From positions 1 through 19,223 of the forward strand of contig CAMLCX010000026.1 in NCBI GenBank assembly GCA_946478635.1: 19,223 bases of DNA. The letters are read 5' to 3'. This stretch comes from an uncultured Pseudomonadota bacterium. Lineage in GTDB: Bacteria; Desulfobacterota_B; Binatia; UBA9968. The notes under the pieces are model-generated. The model did no database searches, was not told where the DNA came from, and saw nothing but the letters and a program-made list of their open reading frames with translations. This document shows positions 1 to 9,113 of the stretch, piece after piece. Both the position numbers and the translations under genes were made by a program. Position 1 is the stretch's first letter; each line of letters starts with the position of its first letter.

Positions 1-1656
1 ATCGGCATTTACATGTTTCGGATCTTCGAGGGCGACCGGCGGCCTTTGCCGCGCTTCTTCGGACCGATCGAGAGGTTGATTTATCGCTTCTGTGGTGTCG
101 ATCCTAAAGATCAGCAAGATTGGAAGCAGTACGCTCTTGCGATGCTACTCTTCAGCGGGATCACGTTGCTCGTGACTTACGCCATCGAGCGGTTGCAGCA
201 TGTTCTCCCGTTCAATCCCCAAAATTTAGGACCGGTTTCGCCGGACCTCGCATTTGGCACAGCATCGAGCTTTACGACCAATACTAATTGGCAGGCCTAC
301 AGCGGCGAGTCGACGATGAGCTATCTGACTCAGATGGCGGGGCTCGCCTGGCATAATTTCATCTCCGTCGGCGTCGGCATTGGCGTCATGTTGGCGATTG
401 CGCGCGGGTTGACCTATCGCCTGCAGCCCGGCGTGCCCAAAACCATCGGCAATTTCTGGGTCGATCTGAATCGTTCCGTTATCTATCTGCTAATTCCATT
501 TTCCATCGTCATGGCGTTGGTGCTGGTGTGGCAGGGAGTTCTGCAAAACTTTTCATCCTATATAGAGCTGACAACCTTGGAAGGAGCGAAGCAGACTCTG
601 GCGATGGGGCCGACGGCGTCACAGGTAGCGATCAAACAACTCGGCACCAACGGCGGCGGTTTCTTCAACGTCAACAGCGCTCATCCATTCGAAGGAGGAA
701 GTCCACTGGCGAATTTTATAGAAATGGTGGCGATCCTCGCGATCCCGGCGGCGCAGACTTACATGTACGGTCTCATGGCGCGCGACACCAAACAAGGCTG
801 GACGCTATTCGGGGCGATGGCGATTCTGTTTTTTATGGGCGTGACGACGGCTTATTACTTCGAGGCCAAGCCCAACCCGGTGATGCAAGGTTTGGCCGTG
901 GATCAAACGGCCGGCAATATGGAGGGAAAAGAAGTTCGCTACGGCATCGCCAACTCTGTGACTTGGGCGACGGCGACGACGGACGCGTCGAACGGCTCGG
1001 TCAATGCAATGCACGATAGTTTCAATCCTATCGCCGGCCTGGTGCCCTTGTTAAACATTCAGCTCGGCGAATTAATCTTTGGCGGCGTTGGCGCGGGGCT
1101 TTACGCCATGCTGGTCTTTGTCCTTGTTTCCGTGTTTATCGCCGGCTTGATGGTCGGACGCACTCCTGAGTATCTCGGTAAAAAAATCGAAGCGCGGGAG
1201 GTCAAGCTCGCCATGCTTTACGTGCTGATCTTTCCGCTGATCATTCTCTACTTCTCCGGCTGGTCGGCCGTGGTCCCGTATGGTCTTTCGTCGCTCAACA
1301 ACAATGGCCCACACGGGTTGACCGAGATCTTGTACGCCTACAGTAGCGCCGCCGGTAACAACGGCTCGGCCTTTGCCGGACTCAACGCCAACACTCCCTG
1401 GTACAACGTGACACAGGGTCTCACGATGCTCATGGGCCGCTATTTAATGATCATTCCAGTTCTGGCCATTGCCGGCTGTATGGTTGGCAAAAAGGCTGTG
1501 CCCGAAAGCTTGGGCACTTTCCCCACGAACGGGACGCTCTTTGTGGTGCTGTTGGTCGGCGTGGTTCTTATCGTTGGGGCGTTAACTTTCTTCCCCGCAC
1601 TAGCGCTCGGGCCTATTGTGGAACACTTTGTCGCCCTGGCAGGAAAGGTTTACTAA
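1..1656 (+). CDS. kdpA: KdpA, potassium-translocating subunit of the Kdp ATPase (5' end cut by window)
   Basis: KdpA is the channel-like K+-binding membrane subunit of the high-affinity KdpFABC pump. The frame is open from base 1, and the residues before the ATG at 13 (I-G-I-Y) continue KdpA homology, so that ATG is internal and roughly 20-25 N-terminal residues lie outside the window. Counting from the ATG at 13, the four selectivity-filter loops are recognisable: [11 protein letters not shown] (89-99), GTNGGGFFN (211-219), [11 protein letters not shown] (326-336) and NNGSAFAG (449-456). About ten hydrophobic segments lie between and around them. The conserved [12 protein letters not shown] segment is at about 382-393. 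The stop is one base before the kdpB ATG, so the two genes are co-transcribed. kdpF and the operon promoter, if present, would be upstream of the window. Identification is by family motifs and gene order and is secure. Confidence 0.97.
   Translation: MGIYMFRIFEGDRRPLPRFFGPIERLIYRFCGVDPKDQQDWKQYALAMLLFSGITLLVTYAIERLQHVLPFNPQNLGPVSPDLAFGTASSFTTNTNWQAYSGESTMSYLTQMAGLAWHNFISVGVGIGVMLAIARGLTYRLQPGVPKTIGNFWVDLNRSVIYLLIPFSIVMALVLVWQGVLQNFSSYIELTTLEGAKQTLAMGPTASQVAIKQLGTNGGGFFNVNSAHPFEGGSPLANFIEMVAILAIPAAQTYMYGLMARDTKQGWTLFGAMAILFFMGVTTAYYFEAKPNPVMQGLAVDQTAGNMEGKEVRYGIANSVTWATATTDASNGSVNAMHDSFNPIAGLVPLLNIQLGELIFGGVGAGLYAMLVFVLVSVFIAGLMVGRTPEYLGKKIEAREVKLAMLYVLIFPLIILYFSGWSAVVPYGLSSLNNNGPHGLTEILYAYSSAAGNNGSAFAGLNANTPWYNVTQGLTMLMGRYLMIIPVLAIAGCMVGKKAVPESLGTFPTNGTLFVVLLVGVVLIVGALTFFPALALGPIVEHFVALAGKVY
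1641..1648 (+). promoter_or_regulatory. Ribosome-binding site of kdpB
   Basis: AGGAAAGG lies 9 bases before the ATG at 1658, inside the last codons of kdpA. It decides the start of kdpB: the longer frame opening at 1616 would put 14 extra residues on the protein and would overlap kdpA, whereas the ATG at 1658 gives the family-typical N-terminus. Confidence 0.75.
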
Positions 1657-1657
1657 A

Positions 1658-3715
1658 ATGGCAGACACTCGCTTAAGAGATCGTTCACTTTTCGATCCGG
1701 AAATTCTCCGCCCGGCAATCGGGGATAGCTTTCGCAAGCTCGTGCCGCAACACGTGATCAAAAATCCGGTCATGTTCGTGGTCGAGATCGGCAGCGTGAT
1801 TACGACGCTGATCTGGCTGCGCGACATGATTACACCGGTGCCAGGGGCGCCGCCGTTGTGGTGGACTTTCAATATTGGTTTCTGGCTCTGGTTTACCGTG
1901 ATTTTTGCGAATTTTTCCGAGGCAGTCGCGGAAGGCCGCGGTAAGGCCCAGGCGGCGACGCTGCGCAAAATGCGCCAGGAAACAACGGCTCGGCGTTTAC
2001 GCAATGGCAAGGGCGAGGAAATCGTGCCAGCCTCTGCCCTGCGTAAGGGTGATACGGTTGTCGTCGAAGCCGGCGAAATTATCCCCGGCGACGGCGACGT
2101 GATCCAAGGCATCGCTTCGGTCGACGAATCGGCGATCACCGGCGAATCCGCGCCGGTCATCCGCGAAAGCGGCGGTGACCGTTCGGCAGTGACCGGCGGG
2201 ACTAAAGTGCTTTCCGACCGGATCGTCGTGCGCATCACCGCGAGCCCCGGCGAATCTTTTCTCGATCGCATGATCGCTTTGGTCGAGGGTGCGGAGCGGC
2301 AAAAAACGCCGAATGAAATAGCCCTCAATATTTTGCTCGCCGGCCTGACGTTGGTGTTTCTGTTCGCCTGCGTGACGCTTGTGCCGATGGCGCTTTACTC
2401 CGGTATGCCTAACGTTTCAGTAACCGTGATTGTCGCGCTGCTCGTGTGTTTGATTCCGACCACGATCGGAGGTCTGCTTTCCGCCATCGGCATCGCCGGT
2501 ATCGATCGTCTATTGCGCAAGAACGTGCTCGCGATGAGTGGGCGCGCCGTCGAAGCCGCGGGCGATGTGGATACATTGTTGTTGGATAAAACTGGTACGA
2601 TCACGCTCGGCAACCGGATGGCGACCGAGTTTATCCCCGTCGATGGCACAAGCGCGGCAATGTTAGCCGACGCCGCGCAACTAGCCAGTCTAGCGGATGA
2701 AACCCCGGAAGGACGCTCGATCGTGGTGCTGGCGAAAGAGAAATACGGGTTGCGCGGGCGCGAGGTAACAGAGACGGGTGCGCGATTTATCGCTTTCAGC
2801 GCAGAGACGCGCATGAGCGGCTGCGACCTCGACGGACGCGTCATCCGCAAAGGAGCGGCGGAGGCCATTGCCGCCCACGTGAAAACGCTCGGTGGGAGAG
2901 TTTCATCCCATATCGACGGTATCGTTCATGGCATTAGCGATACCGGAGGGACCCCTCTGGTTGTTTCAGAAGGCAATAAAGTTCTCGGCATTATTCATCT
3001 AAAGGACGTTGTGAAGGGCGGGATTAAAGAACGCTTCGAGCGCTTCCGGGCCATGGGTATTCGCACCGTCATGATTACAGGTGATAACCCACGCACCGCG
3101 CAAGCGATAGCTCGCGAAGCCGGCGTCGACGATTTCCTCGCCGAAGCGACGCCTGAAGCAAAAATGCGGCTCATCAAAGAAGAACAGGCCAAGGGAAAGC
3201 TGGTCGCAATGACTGGTGATGGCACCAACGATGCTCCGGCGCTGGCGCAAGCCGACGTCGGTGTCGCCATGAACACAGGAACACAGGCGGCCAAGGAAGC
3301 CGGTAATATGGTCGATCTCGATTCCAATCCGACCAAGCTCTTGGAGGTCGTCGAGATCGGCAAGCAGATGCTGATGACCCGTGGCGTCTTGACGACGTTT
3401 TCCATCGCCAACGACGTGGCGAAGTATTTCGCAATTATCCCGGCGATGTTCATGGGCGTGTACCCCGAGATTGCGCCGCTCAATATCATGCATCTGGCGT
3501 CGCCGCAGAGCGCGATTCTTTCGGCGGTGATTTTCAATGCGATCATCATCATCTTGCTAATCCCGCTGGCTTTGCGCGGCGTGCAGTATCGGCCGATCGG
3601 CGCCGGTCCGTTGCTGGCTCGCTCACTATTGATTTATGGTGTCGGCGGAGTCATCGCGCCGTTCGTTGGTATCAAACTTGTCGATTTGGTTTTGGAAGCC
3701 GTCGGACTTGTCTAG
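1658..3715 (+). CDS. kdpB: KdpB, P-type ATPase catalytic subunit
   Basis: KdpB is the ATP-hydrolysing subunit of KdpFABC in the inner membrane. The protein is 685 residues, close to the 682 of E. coli. Visible landmarks are TGES in the actuator domain (161-164; the serine is the one phosphorylated for inhibition in E. coli KdpB), a TM4 [12 protein letters not shown] segment, the phosphorylated aspartate in DKTGTIT (D310), the nucleotide-domain stretch [10 protein letters not shown] followed by FSAETRMSG and RKGA, and the hinge [11 protein letters not shown] (519-529). All catalytic residues are present, so the pump should be active. It starts one base after the kdpA stop, and kdpC begins 9 bases after its own stop. 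Nothing in the sequence looks truncated or foreign. Confidence 0.98.
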   Translation: MADTRLRDRSLFDPEILRPAIGDSFRKLVPQHVIKNPVMFVVEIGSVITTLIWLRDMITPVPGAPPLWWTFNIGFWLWFTVIFANFSEAVAEGRGKAQAATLRKMRQETTARRLRNGKGEEIVPASALRKGDTVVVEAGEIIPGDGDVIQGIASVDESAITGESAPVIRESGGDRSAVTGGTKVLSDRIVVRITASPGESFLDRMIALVEGAERQKTPNEIALNILLAGLTLVFLFACVTLVPMALYSGMPNVSVTVIVALLVCLIPTTIGGLLSAIGIAGIDRLLRKNVLAMSGRAVEAAGDVDTLLLDKTGTITLGNRMATEFIPVDGTSAAMLADAAQLASLADETPEGRSIVVLAKEKYGLRGREVTETGARFIAFSAETRMSGCDLDGRVIRKGAAEAIAAHVKTLGGRVSSHIDGIVHGISDTGGTPLVVSEGNKVLGIIHLKDVVKGGIKERFERFRAMGIRTVMITGDNPRTAQAIAREAGVDDFLAEATPEAKMRLIKEEQAKGKLVAMTGDGTNDAPALAQADVGVAMNTGTQAAKEAGNMVDLDSNPTKLLEVVEIGKQMLMTRGVLTTFSIANDVAKYFAIIPAMFMGVYPEIAPLNIMHLASPQSAILSAVIFNAIIIILLIPLALRGVQYRPIGAGPLLARSLLIYGVGGVIAPFVGIKLVDLVLEAVGLV

Positions 3716-3719
3716 GAGG
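3714..3719 (+). promoter_or_regulatory. Ribosome-binding site of kdpC
   Basis: A perfect AGGAGG overlaps the TAG stop of kdpB and sits 5 bases before the kdpC ATG. Such stop-overlapping sites usually give translational coupling. Confidence 0.85.
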
Positions 3720-3724
3720 CAACG

Positions 3725-4411
3725 ATGAAAAGCGTAACCGCTGTCGCTGTGAGAACCACCATCGTCACTCTTGTATTAACTGGACTCATCTATCCATTCG
3801 TAATGACCGGACTCGCGCAAGTGCTTTTCCCCTGGCGAGCCAATGGCAGCTTGGTAACAGATGAAAAAGGCCAGGTCATCGGTTCTGAGTTGATTGCCCA
3901 GGGATTTGCCAATCCTGCCTATTTTCAACCGCGGCCATCGGCGGCGGGTGAGAAGGGCTACGACGCAGCTTCTTCGTCCGGCTCCAATCTCGGTCCGACG
4001 TCGAAGAAGCTACAGGATCGCATTAAGGGGGATCTCAAGCGGCTCAAAGACGAAAACCCGGATGCCACCGGGCCTGTTCCCGCTGACCTTGTTACGACAT
4101 CCGGCAGCGGCCTCGATCCACATCTCTCGCCAGAAGCAATGCTCTGGCAGGTCCCGAGAGTTGCGAAGGCGCGTGGCATCACCGGAGAGCGTGTGAAAGC
4201 TGTCGTCGATGCGAATGTGGAAGGAAGAACTTTCGGCATCTTAGGCGAACCGCGAGTCAATGTGCTGCTGGTCAACCTGGCGCTGGACCGCCAGTTCGGC
4301 CGGCCGGCTCTTTTGCCGCCCGAAGAACAAAGTGCGATGAGGGACGCGGGCAAAGAGGCCGCGATGGTCGCTCAACCGCCCGTTCAGGGCGCTCCACCTC
4401 CGGCAAAATAG
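3725..4411 (+). CDS. kdpC: KdpC, accessory subunit of the Kdp ATPase
   Basis: KdpC is a single-span subunit that stabilises the KdpA-KdpB complex. The 228-residue protein has one hydrophobic segment (about 8-33) followed by a periplasmic domain with family motifs: ANPAYFQPRPS, the D-A-A-S-S-S-G-S-N-L-G-P stretch, SGLDPHLSPEAMLWQVPRVAKARG and the closing NVLLVNLALD. Kdp function is secure from motifs and from its place after kdpB. It is longer than usual (E. coli KdpC is 190 residues). Part of the excess is a tail of about 40 residues after NLALD, which ends in a Pro/Ala-rich run (PPVQGAPPPAK). I do not know a function for the tail. A 76-base gap separates it from kdpD. Confidence 0.96.
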   Translation: MKSVTAVAVRTTIVTLVLTGLIYPFVMTGLAQVLFPWRANGSLVTDEKGQVIGSELIAQGFANPAYFQPRPSAAGEKGYDAASSSGSNLGPTSKKLQDRIKGDLKRLKDENPDATGPVPADLVTTSGSGLDPHLSPEAMLWQVPRVAKARGITGERVKAVVDANVEGRTFGILGEPRVNVLLVNLALDRQFGRPALLPPEEQSAMRDAGKEAAMVAQPPVQGAPPPAK

Positions 4412-4487
4412 CGGGTGGAAAGCGGTCGATAGCAAAGAAAGAAGACTGACGTCTCCGGCATCGCAGCCACAGAGTGAAACCTTTCGC

Positions 4488-5645
4488 GTGAAGACTGAAC
4501 GCAAACGCCCCGAAGACTTTCTGGAGTTGGTCGAACGCGCCAAGCGCGGGCGGCTAAAGGTTTATATCGGCGCCGCGGCCGGCGTCGGTAAGACCTATCA
4601 AATGCTCGAGGAAGCTCACGCGCTTAAAAAGCGCGGCGTCGATGTGGTGTTGGCGTTCATCGAGCCCCACGACCGGCTCGATACCGCGGCGCTGATCGAG
4701 GGTCTCGAGGTGGTGCCGCGCCAGCGTGTCGATTATCGCGGAGTGGTCGTCGAGGAGATGGATCTCGACGCAGTTCTCAAGCGCCGTCCTCAGGTTACGG
4801 TCGTCGATGAGCTGGCGCATACCAACGCGCCCTTTTGCCGAAACAAAAAACGCTATCAAGACGTGTTGGAATTGCTCGAAGCCGGCATCAATGTGATCTG
4901 CGCCTTTAACGTCCAACATCTCGAAAGCCTCAACGAAATGGTCAAACAGGCTACCGGCGTAGTGGTTCGCGAGACTGTTCCGGATTCGATTCTGAAGCGG
5001 GCTGATCAGGTGGTGGACATCGATCTCGCCGTCGAGGATCTCATCGATCGTCTACGCGCCGGTAAGATCTATGCGCCGGACAAGGTCGGATGGGCGCTGG
5101 AGAATTTTTTCTTACCAGAAAAACTCGCGGTGTTGCGTGAGATCGCGCTCCGAGAAGTCGCCGAAAGCGTCGATCGCACTGTCTCCGCCAAATCCGGTGA
5201 CGACGACGCCGGTCGCAGGGCGGCAGCGAGCGAACGCGTGATGGTTTGTCTGCCCACGCGGCCTCCGCCCAACGGCGCGATGCTGCTCAGGCAAGGTTCG
5301 CGGCTGGCCGGGCGTTTAAACAGCGACTGGTTTGTCGTCCACGTCGAAACCAAAAGCGAAGCCGGTCACCGCATCGATGCAACCTTGCAGCGCTATCTTC
5401 TGGACGACGAGCAAAGAGCACGAGATCTTGGCGCCGAAGTCGTACGCCTGCGCGCGGAGAAACCGGTTGACGCGCTGCTCGAATTTGGCCGGGATCACGG
5501 TGTGCGCCATATCGTCGTGGGCCGCTCGCACAAACCTTGGTGGCGGCGCATGTTGGGTCAGTCGCCGGTGTTTAAACTGGTCACCGAGGCGGCAGGATTC
5601 GACCTCCACATCGTTTCGCTGGAGGAACGGGAGGCAAGGGAATGA
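4488..5645 (+). CDS. kdpD: Short KdpD: N-terminal sensor ATPase-like domain plus USP domain, no kinase
   Basis: This 385-residue protein matches only the cytoplasmic N-terminal half of KdpD (E. coli KdpD is 894 residues). The KdpD domain has a Walker A-like GAAAGVGKT (28-36) and a Walker B-like VTVVDELAHTNAP (103-115), then FNVQHLESLNEM. A universal-stress (USP) domain follows from about 235 to 378 and includes the HIVVGRSHKPWWRRML stretch. The four-TM DUF4118 region and the histidine kinase of classical KdpD are absent; a separate kinase follows, overlapping by ATGA. It starts with GTG at 4488; upstream sequence offers no better in-frame start and only a weak ribosome site. Stand-alone KdpD-N proteins are known in other bacteria, so this may be a genuine split sensor rather than a damaged gene. 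It is probably a soluble regulator of the downstream kinase (inference). Confidence 0.93.
   Translation: MKTERKRPEDFLELVERAKRGRLKVYIGAAAGVGKTYQMLEEAHALKKRGVDVVLAFIEPHDRLDTAALIEGLEVVPRQRVDYRGVVVEEMDLDAVLKRRPQVTVVDELAHTNAPFCRNKKRYQDVLELLEAGINVICAFNVQHLESLNEMVKQATGVVVRETVPDSILKRADQVVDIDLAVEDLIDRLRAGKIYAPDKVGWALENFFLPEKLAVLREIALREVAESVDRTVSAKSGDDDAGRRAAASERVMVCLPTRPPPNGAMLLRQGSRLAGRLNSDWFVVHVETKSEAGHRIDATLQRYLLDDEQRARDLGAEVVRLRAEKPVDALLEFGRDHGVRHIVVGRSHKPWWRRMLGQSPVFKLVTEAAGFDLHIVSLEEREARE
5629..5634 (+). promoter_or_regulatory. Ribosome-binding site of the sensor kinase
   Basis: GGGAGG lies 7 bases before the ATG at 5642, within the 3' end of the short kdpD. With the ATGA stop/start overlap it supports translational coupling of the two proteins, hence similar synthesis rates. 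Confidence 0.75.
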
Positions 5646-7480
5646 ATCTTTACAGAAAGCTATTGCTGGCCCAGGCGCCGATCGCGTTGGCCTTGGCGAT
5701 CGTGGGAGTATTTTCAGTTGCCGTGGTTTCGTATCTCGGCTCCCATTCACAAACCATTCTGAAGGACAATTATCGCAGCGTTCTCGCCGCGCAAAGAATG
5801 AAGGAAGCCATCGAGCGCATGGACAGCGGCGCGCTATTTATTGTCGCGGGCGAACGCCAAAAGGGGCTTGAGCAGGCGGAAAAAAATCGGCCGATCTTCG
5901 AAGCCGAGCTGAAAGTGCAGGAGGGAAATATCACGGAGTCGGGAGAGAAGGAGTTCACCGAGGGACTGCGCGCCGCGTGGATGGAATATCAAGTTAAATT
6001 CGCGCGCCTGCAAAAAAGCACGAACAGCGAAGAGGCAAAACAAATCTATTTCTCCGAGCTGGAATCGGTCTTTTACAAGGTGAAAGCGGCCGCCGACGAA
6101 ATCCTGGCAATCAATCAAGACACCATGGTTCGCAAAAGCGACGACGTGCGTCGCACCGCGGAGCGTATGAACACCATCACGATCACTGTGGCGCTGGCGG
6201 CGCTGGCCCTGGGACTCTTGGTCTCGACCTTGTTGACCCGGCGAATGTTGCAGCCTGTTTCCGCGCTCAGCGAAGCGACGCGCAAAATCGGTGAGGGCAA
6301 TTTTGATGCCCGCGCCCACGTGCGCGGTAACGACGAGTTGGCGCATCTGGGGCGGGATTTCAACTCGATGGCGGCGCGATTGACTGAATACCGCAAAAGC
6401 TCGCTGGGGGAACTTCTGCAAGCGCACCTGAGCATGCAGGCAGCGATCGATAGTCTGCCCGACCCGGTGGCGATATTTAACATCGAAGGGAATCTTCAAA
6501 ACGTCAACGATGCGGCGGAAACGCTGCTCGGACTCAAAACTGACACGGGGTCGAAAGAACCGCTGAAAGACGTGAATGCGTCGACGCGAGCGGTCCTCGA
6601 ACGAGTTCGCAGTCATGTTCTAAGCGGCAAAGGTACTTACGTTCCGAGAGGATTTGAGGATGCGGTTCAATTAAACACTCTTTTGGGCGATCGCTATTTC
6701 CTACCTCGCGGCGCTCCCGTGTACGAGACACGTGGTGTCATCGTCGGGGCGACGGTGATCTTGCAGGACGTCACGCGGCTGCGGCGCTTCGAGGAACTCA
6801 AGAATGATCTAGTTGCCACGGTGGCGCACGAGTTTCGCACACCGCTCACCTCGCTCCGGATGGCTGTTCACCTCTGCACGGAGCAAGTGGCGGGACCGCT
6901 CACCGACAAGCAGGCCGAGCTGCTCCATGCTGCGCGTGAGGATTGTGATCGGCTGCAAGGCATGGTTGACGATTTCTTGGATCTATCTCGCATCGAGTCC
7001 GGACGCGTCGAACTGTATCCATTGCCGACCAAAGTATCCGGTCTCATCACGGGCGCCGTCGATGAATATAAGGCCGATGCGGATGCCAGAGGCGTGTTCC
7101 TGAGCGCTCAGGTTTCGCTACATGAGTTGAGCGTGCTAGCGGATCACGATCGTATCGGCCATGTGTTTTCCAATCTGATCGGCAATGCGGTGCGACATAC
7201 ACCGAAGGGCGGGAGTATTACGCTAGGTGCGGAAGCCGTCGACGGTTCGGTGCGTTTTACTGTCGCGGATACCGGTACGGGAATTCCAAAAGAGTACCAA
7301 GAACGAATCTTTGAAAAATTTTACAATGTCCCGGATTCGGGTCCGAAGGGTACCGGACTAGGGCTCTATATTGTCAAGGAAATCGTCCGCGGCCATGGCG
7401 GCGACATCGGTGTCGAAAGCGAACCGGGAAAGGGCAGCACTTTTTGGTTCACGATACCCAGGGCGCCGGAAAGCGCCTAG
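5642..7480 (+). CDS. Membrane sensor histidine kinase, KinB-like layout (TM-sensor-TM-HAMP-PAS-HisKA-HATPase)
   Basis: This is a 612-residue inner-membrane kinase. TM1 is about 8-32, followed by a mostly helical, charged periplasmic segment (33-177) and TM2 (178-199). HAMP follows at 200-253 (PVSALSEATRKIGEGNFDAR), a PAS domain at about 260-375, HisKA with the phospho-accepting H396 in AHEFRTPLTSLR, and an ATPase domain with N511/N515 (N box), DTGTGIP (G1) and GTGLGLYIV (G2). All catalytic boxes are intact. The layout resembles Pseudomonas KinB more than the kinase half of KdpD, which lacks HAMP. It overlaps the short kdpD by 4 bases and is followed 21 bases later by a broken response-regulator gene. 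Probable role: kinase output of the Kdp regulatory unit, with the AlgB-like regulator at 7695-9071 as likely partner (inference). The signal sensed is unknown. Confidence 0.93.
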   Translation: MNLYRKLLLAQAPIALALAIVGVFSVAVVSYLGSHSQTILKDNYRSVLAAQRMKEAIERMDSGALFIVAGERQKGLEQAEKNRPIFEAELKVQEGNITESGEKEFTEGLRAAWMEYQVKFARLQKSTNSEEAKQIYFSELESVFYKVKAAADEILAINQDTMVRKSDDVRRTAERMNTITITVALAALALGLLVSTLLTRRMLQPVSALSEATRKIGEGNFDARAHVRGNDELAHLGRDFNSMAARLTEYRKSSLGELLQAHLSMQAAIDSLPDPVAIFNIEGNLQNVNDAAETLLGLKTDTGSKEPLKDVNASTRAVLERVRSHVLSGKGTYVPRGFEDAVQLNTLLGDRYFLPRGAPVYETRGVIVGATVILQDVTRLRRFEELKNDLVATVAHEFRTPLTSLRMAVHLCTEQVAGPLTDKQAELLHAAREDCDRLQGMVDDFLDLSRIESGRVELYPLPTKVSGLITGAVDEYKADADARGVFLSAQVSLHELSVLADHDRIGHVFSNLIGNAVRHTPKGGSITLGAEAVDGSVRFTVADTGTGIPKEYQERIFEKFYNVPDSGPKGTGLGLYIVKEIVRGHGGDIGVESEPGKGSTFWFTIPRAPESA

Positions 7481-7486
7481 AAGTGA

Positions 7487-7492
7487 GGGAGG
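7487..7492 (+). promoter_or_regulatory. Ribosome-binding site of the truncated regulator frame
   Basis: GGGAGG is 9 bases before the ATG at 7502. It is well preserved, showing that a genuine regulator gene once began here at the end of the kdp operon. Confidence 0.65.
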
Positions 7493-7501
7493 CTGGCGAC
7501 G

Positions 7502-7657
7502 ATGGAATCAAAGCCGCGCATTCTGGTTGCCGATGATGAACGCAATATCCGCAAGACGCTCGCCATGGTCTTGGAGACTGCGGGTTATGTCGTCGATGAA
7601 GCCAAGGACGTTGGTGAGCGCCCGCGGCGATTACACGCCGGCGGTGGGAAGCCTTGA
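7502..7657 (+). pseudogene. Decapitated response regulator: first ~36 receiver residues only
   Basis: The ATG at 7502 opens a frame reading MESKPRILVADDERNIRKTL and on through ETAGYVVDEA, a typical receiver-domain start with the acidic pair (DDE) in place. After about residue 36 the similarity disappears (K-D-V-G-E-R-P-R-R...) and the frame stops at codon 52 (TGA 7655-7657). The phospho-accepting aspartate expected near residue 54, the rest of the receiver and any output domain are missing, so it cannot work as a regulator. It lies 21 bases after the kinase stop, in the usual place for the partner gene. A deletion or rearrangement with a breakpoint near 7605 explains it best. An assembly error at this point cannot be excluded from sequence alone. 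Confidence 0.8.
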
Positions 7658-7694
7658 AACGCTTCAAGCTGCATTGAGCGCGCCTGGCTAAAAT

Positions 7695-9071
7695 CTATCC
7701 TTCGTATTTTTTCCGCTTTCGCCAAAGCGTCGAGGTATCGATGCCGAGAGTCGCTGCGGCGTCATCGAGGGTGGCGCTGCGCGCCACGACACGACTGATA
7801 TGTTCTTTTTCGATGGCATCGAGACTGAAGTCGCCGCCCAGTTGCGGCGCGGCCGACCTGGAATGCGCAGCGATATGCGCCGGAAAGGCCTCCGGCTCGA
7901 TCACCTGTGCGGGCCACAAAATGACGGCTCGCTCGATGGTGTTGCGTAATTCCCGGACATTGCCCGGCCACTCGTAGGCAAGCAGGGCCGCTTCCGCATC
8001 TGCGGAGAGCTCGGGCATTCGCCGGCGCGTGGATTTGGCGAAAAACCCGAGAAAGCGCCGCGCCAGACGAAGGATATCTTGAGAGCGCTCGCGCAGCGGC
8101 GGCATTTGTAAATCGATGACGTTCAATCGGTACAAAAGATCCTCGCGAAAAAGTTTCTTGGCGACGTGATCCGCCAGATCGCGATTGGTGGCAGCGACCG
8201 TGCGCACGTCGGCGCGTCTGGTTTTGTTTTCGCCGAGGCGTTCGAATTCTTTCTCTTCTAAAAAGCGCAACAGTTTGGCTTGCAGTGACGGCGATATCTC
8301 GCCGATTTCATCGAGGAACAGGGTCCCACCCTCGGCAGCTTCGACGCGTCCCGCCTGATCGCGCACGGCTCCGGTAAAAGCGCCGCGGGCGTGGCCGAAT
8401 AGCTCGCTGGCGAGCAATTCCTCGGACAAAGTCGGACAGTTCACCACGACAAAGGGATTCTTGCTGCGCCGGCTCAGCGAATGAATCGTGCGCGCCAACA
8501 CGGTCTTGCCGGTGCCGCTCTCGCCGCGCAGCAATACCGGTGCGTCGGACGCGGCCGCTCGCGTCGCGACTTCGAGCAGGGCGCGAATTTTCGGCGAGTC
8601 ACTTTCCAACTCGATTTCCGGCGCGGCCTCGCGCAAACGGCTCTCGAGATCGCTCACATGCTGTCTTAAGTCACGCTGCTTGACGCACTGCTCGATCACA
8701 TGGCCAATCTGCGCGGGTTGAAAGGGCTTGGGCAAATAATCGGCGGCGCCGCGCCTAATCGCTTCCACGGCGCTGTCGATGGTCGCAAACGCGGTCATCA
8801 CGACGATGCTGAGATTCCCGGCTTCGGCGAGAAGTTTGGGGATCAGCTCGATTCCGTTGGCTTGTCCTAAGCGCAAGTCGAGAAAGGCGAGATCGAAGGT
8901 TTCCTGGCGCAAGGCGGCCAGGGCGCTATCCGCAGAAGCAACCGCATTGACGTGACAGCCCATCTGCTCAACGCACAAAGCCAAAGTCGTCCGGATATTT
9001 TTTTCGTCATCGATAATCAGGACGCGGAGCCGTCCGTCCCGCTCCGGCGGCTGCTGGTCGGATGGAGTCAT
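7695..9071 (-). CDS. AlgB/NtrC-type sigma54-dependent response regulator
   Basis: This is a two-component transcription activator. Counting from the ATG at 9071 (458 residues), the receiver has D21/D22, phospho-acceptor D65 (FLDLRLG) and K115. The AAA+ domain has Walker A GESGTGKT (183-190), an intact sigma54-contact loop GAFTGA (230-235) and Walker [10 protein letters not shown] (248-256). A Fis-type helix-turn-helix ends the protein ([21 protein letters not shown]), very like the AlgB C-terminus. An ATG at 9074 is equally possible; the open frame extends to 9233, but that part has no receiver homology. An AAGGAG is 15 bases from the ATG at 9074, which is rather far. It converges on the broken regulator and kinase and diverges from the glycosyltransferase. 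An AlgB-like regulator beside a KinB-like kinase suggests they are partners; targets are unknown but could include kdp and the glycosyltransferase. Confidence 0.94.
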   Translation of the reverse strand: MTPSDQQPPERDGRLRVLIIDDEKNIRTTLALCVEQMGCHVNAVASADSALAALRQETFDLAFLDLRLGQANGIELIPKLLAEAGNLSIVVMTAFATIDSAVEAIRRGAADYLPKPFQPAQIGHVIEQCVKQRDLRQHVSDLESRLREAAPEIELESDSPKIRALLEVATRAAASDAPVLLRGESGTGKTVLARTIHSLSRRSKNPFVVVNCPTLSEELLASELFGHARGAFTGAVRDQAGRVEAAEGGTLFLDEIGEISPSLQAKLLRFLEEKEFERLGENKTRRADVRTVAATNRDLADHVAKKLFREDLLYRLNVIDLQMPPLRERSQDILRLARRFLGFFAKSTRRRMPELSADAEAALLAYEWPGNVRELRNTIERAVILWPAQVIEPEAFPAHIAAHSRSAAPQLGGDFSLDAIEKEHISRVVARSATLDDAAATLGIDTSTLWRKRKKYEG

Positions 9072-9080
9072 CATATAGGC

Positions 9081-9110
9081 ATCATAGTGCTCCTTGCCCC
9101 TCGAACACAA
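9081..9110 (-). promoter_or_regulatory. Possible promoter of the AlgB-like regulator
   Basis: On the minus strand, TTGTGT (9110-9105) and TATGAT (9086-9081) are 18 bases apart. The -10 matches 5 of 6 consensus bases, the -35 only 3. The -10 ends 6 bases before the ATG at 9074 and 9 before the ATG at 9071, so a transcript from it would be leaderless or nearly so. Prediction only. Confidence 0.35.
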
Positions 9111-9113
9111 TTT

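Noticed and set aside
1616..1657. Upstream start for kdpB adding 14 residues
   Set aside because: It overlaps the kdpA end, lacks its own ribosome site, and the ATG at 1658 has AGGAAAGG at a good distance and gives the family-typical N-terminus.
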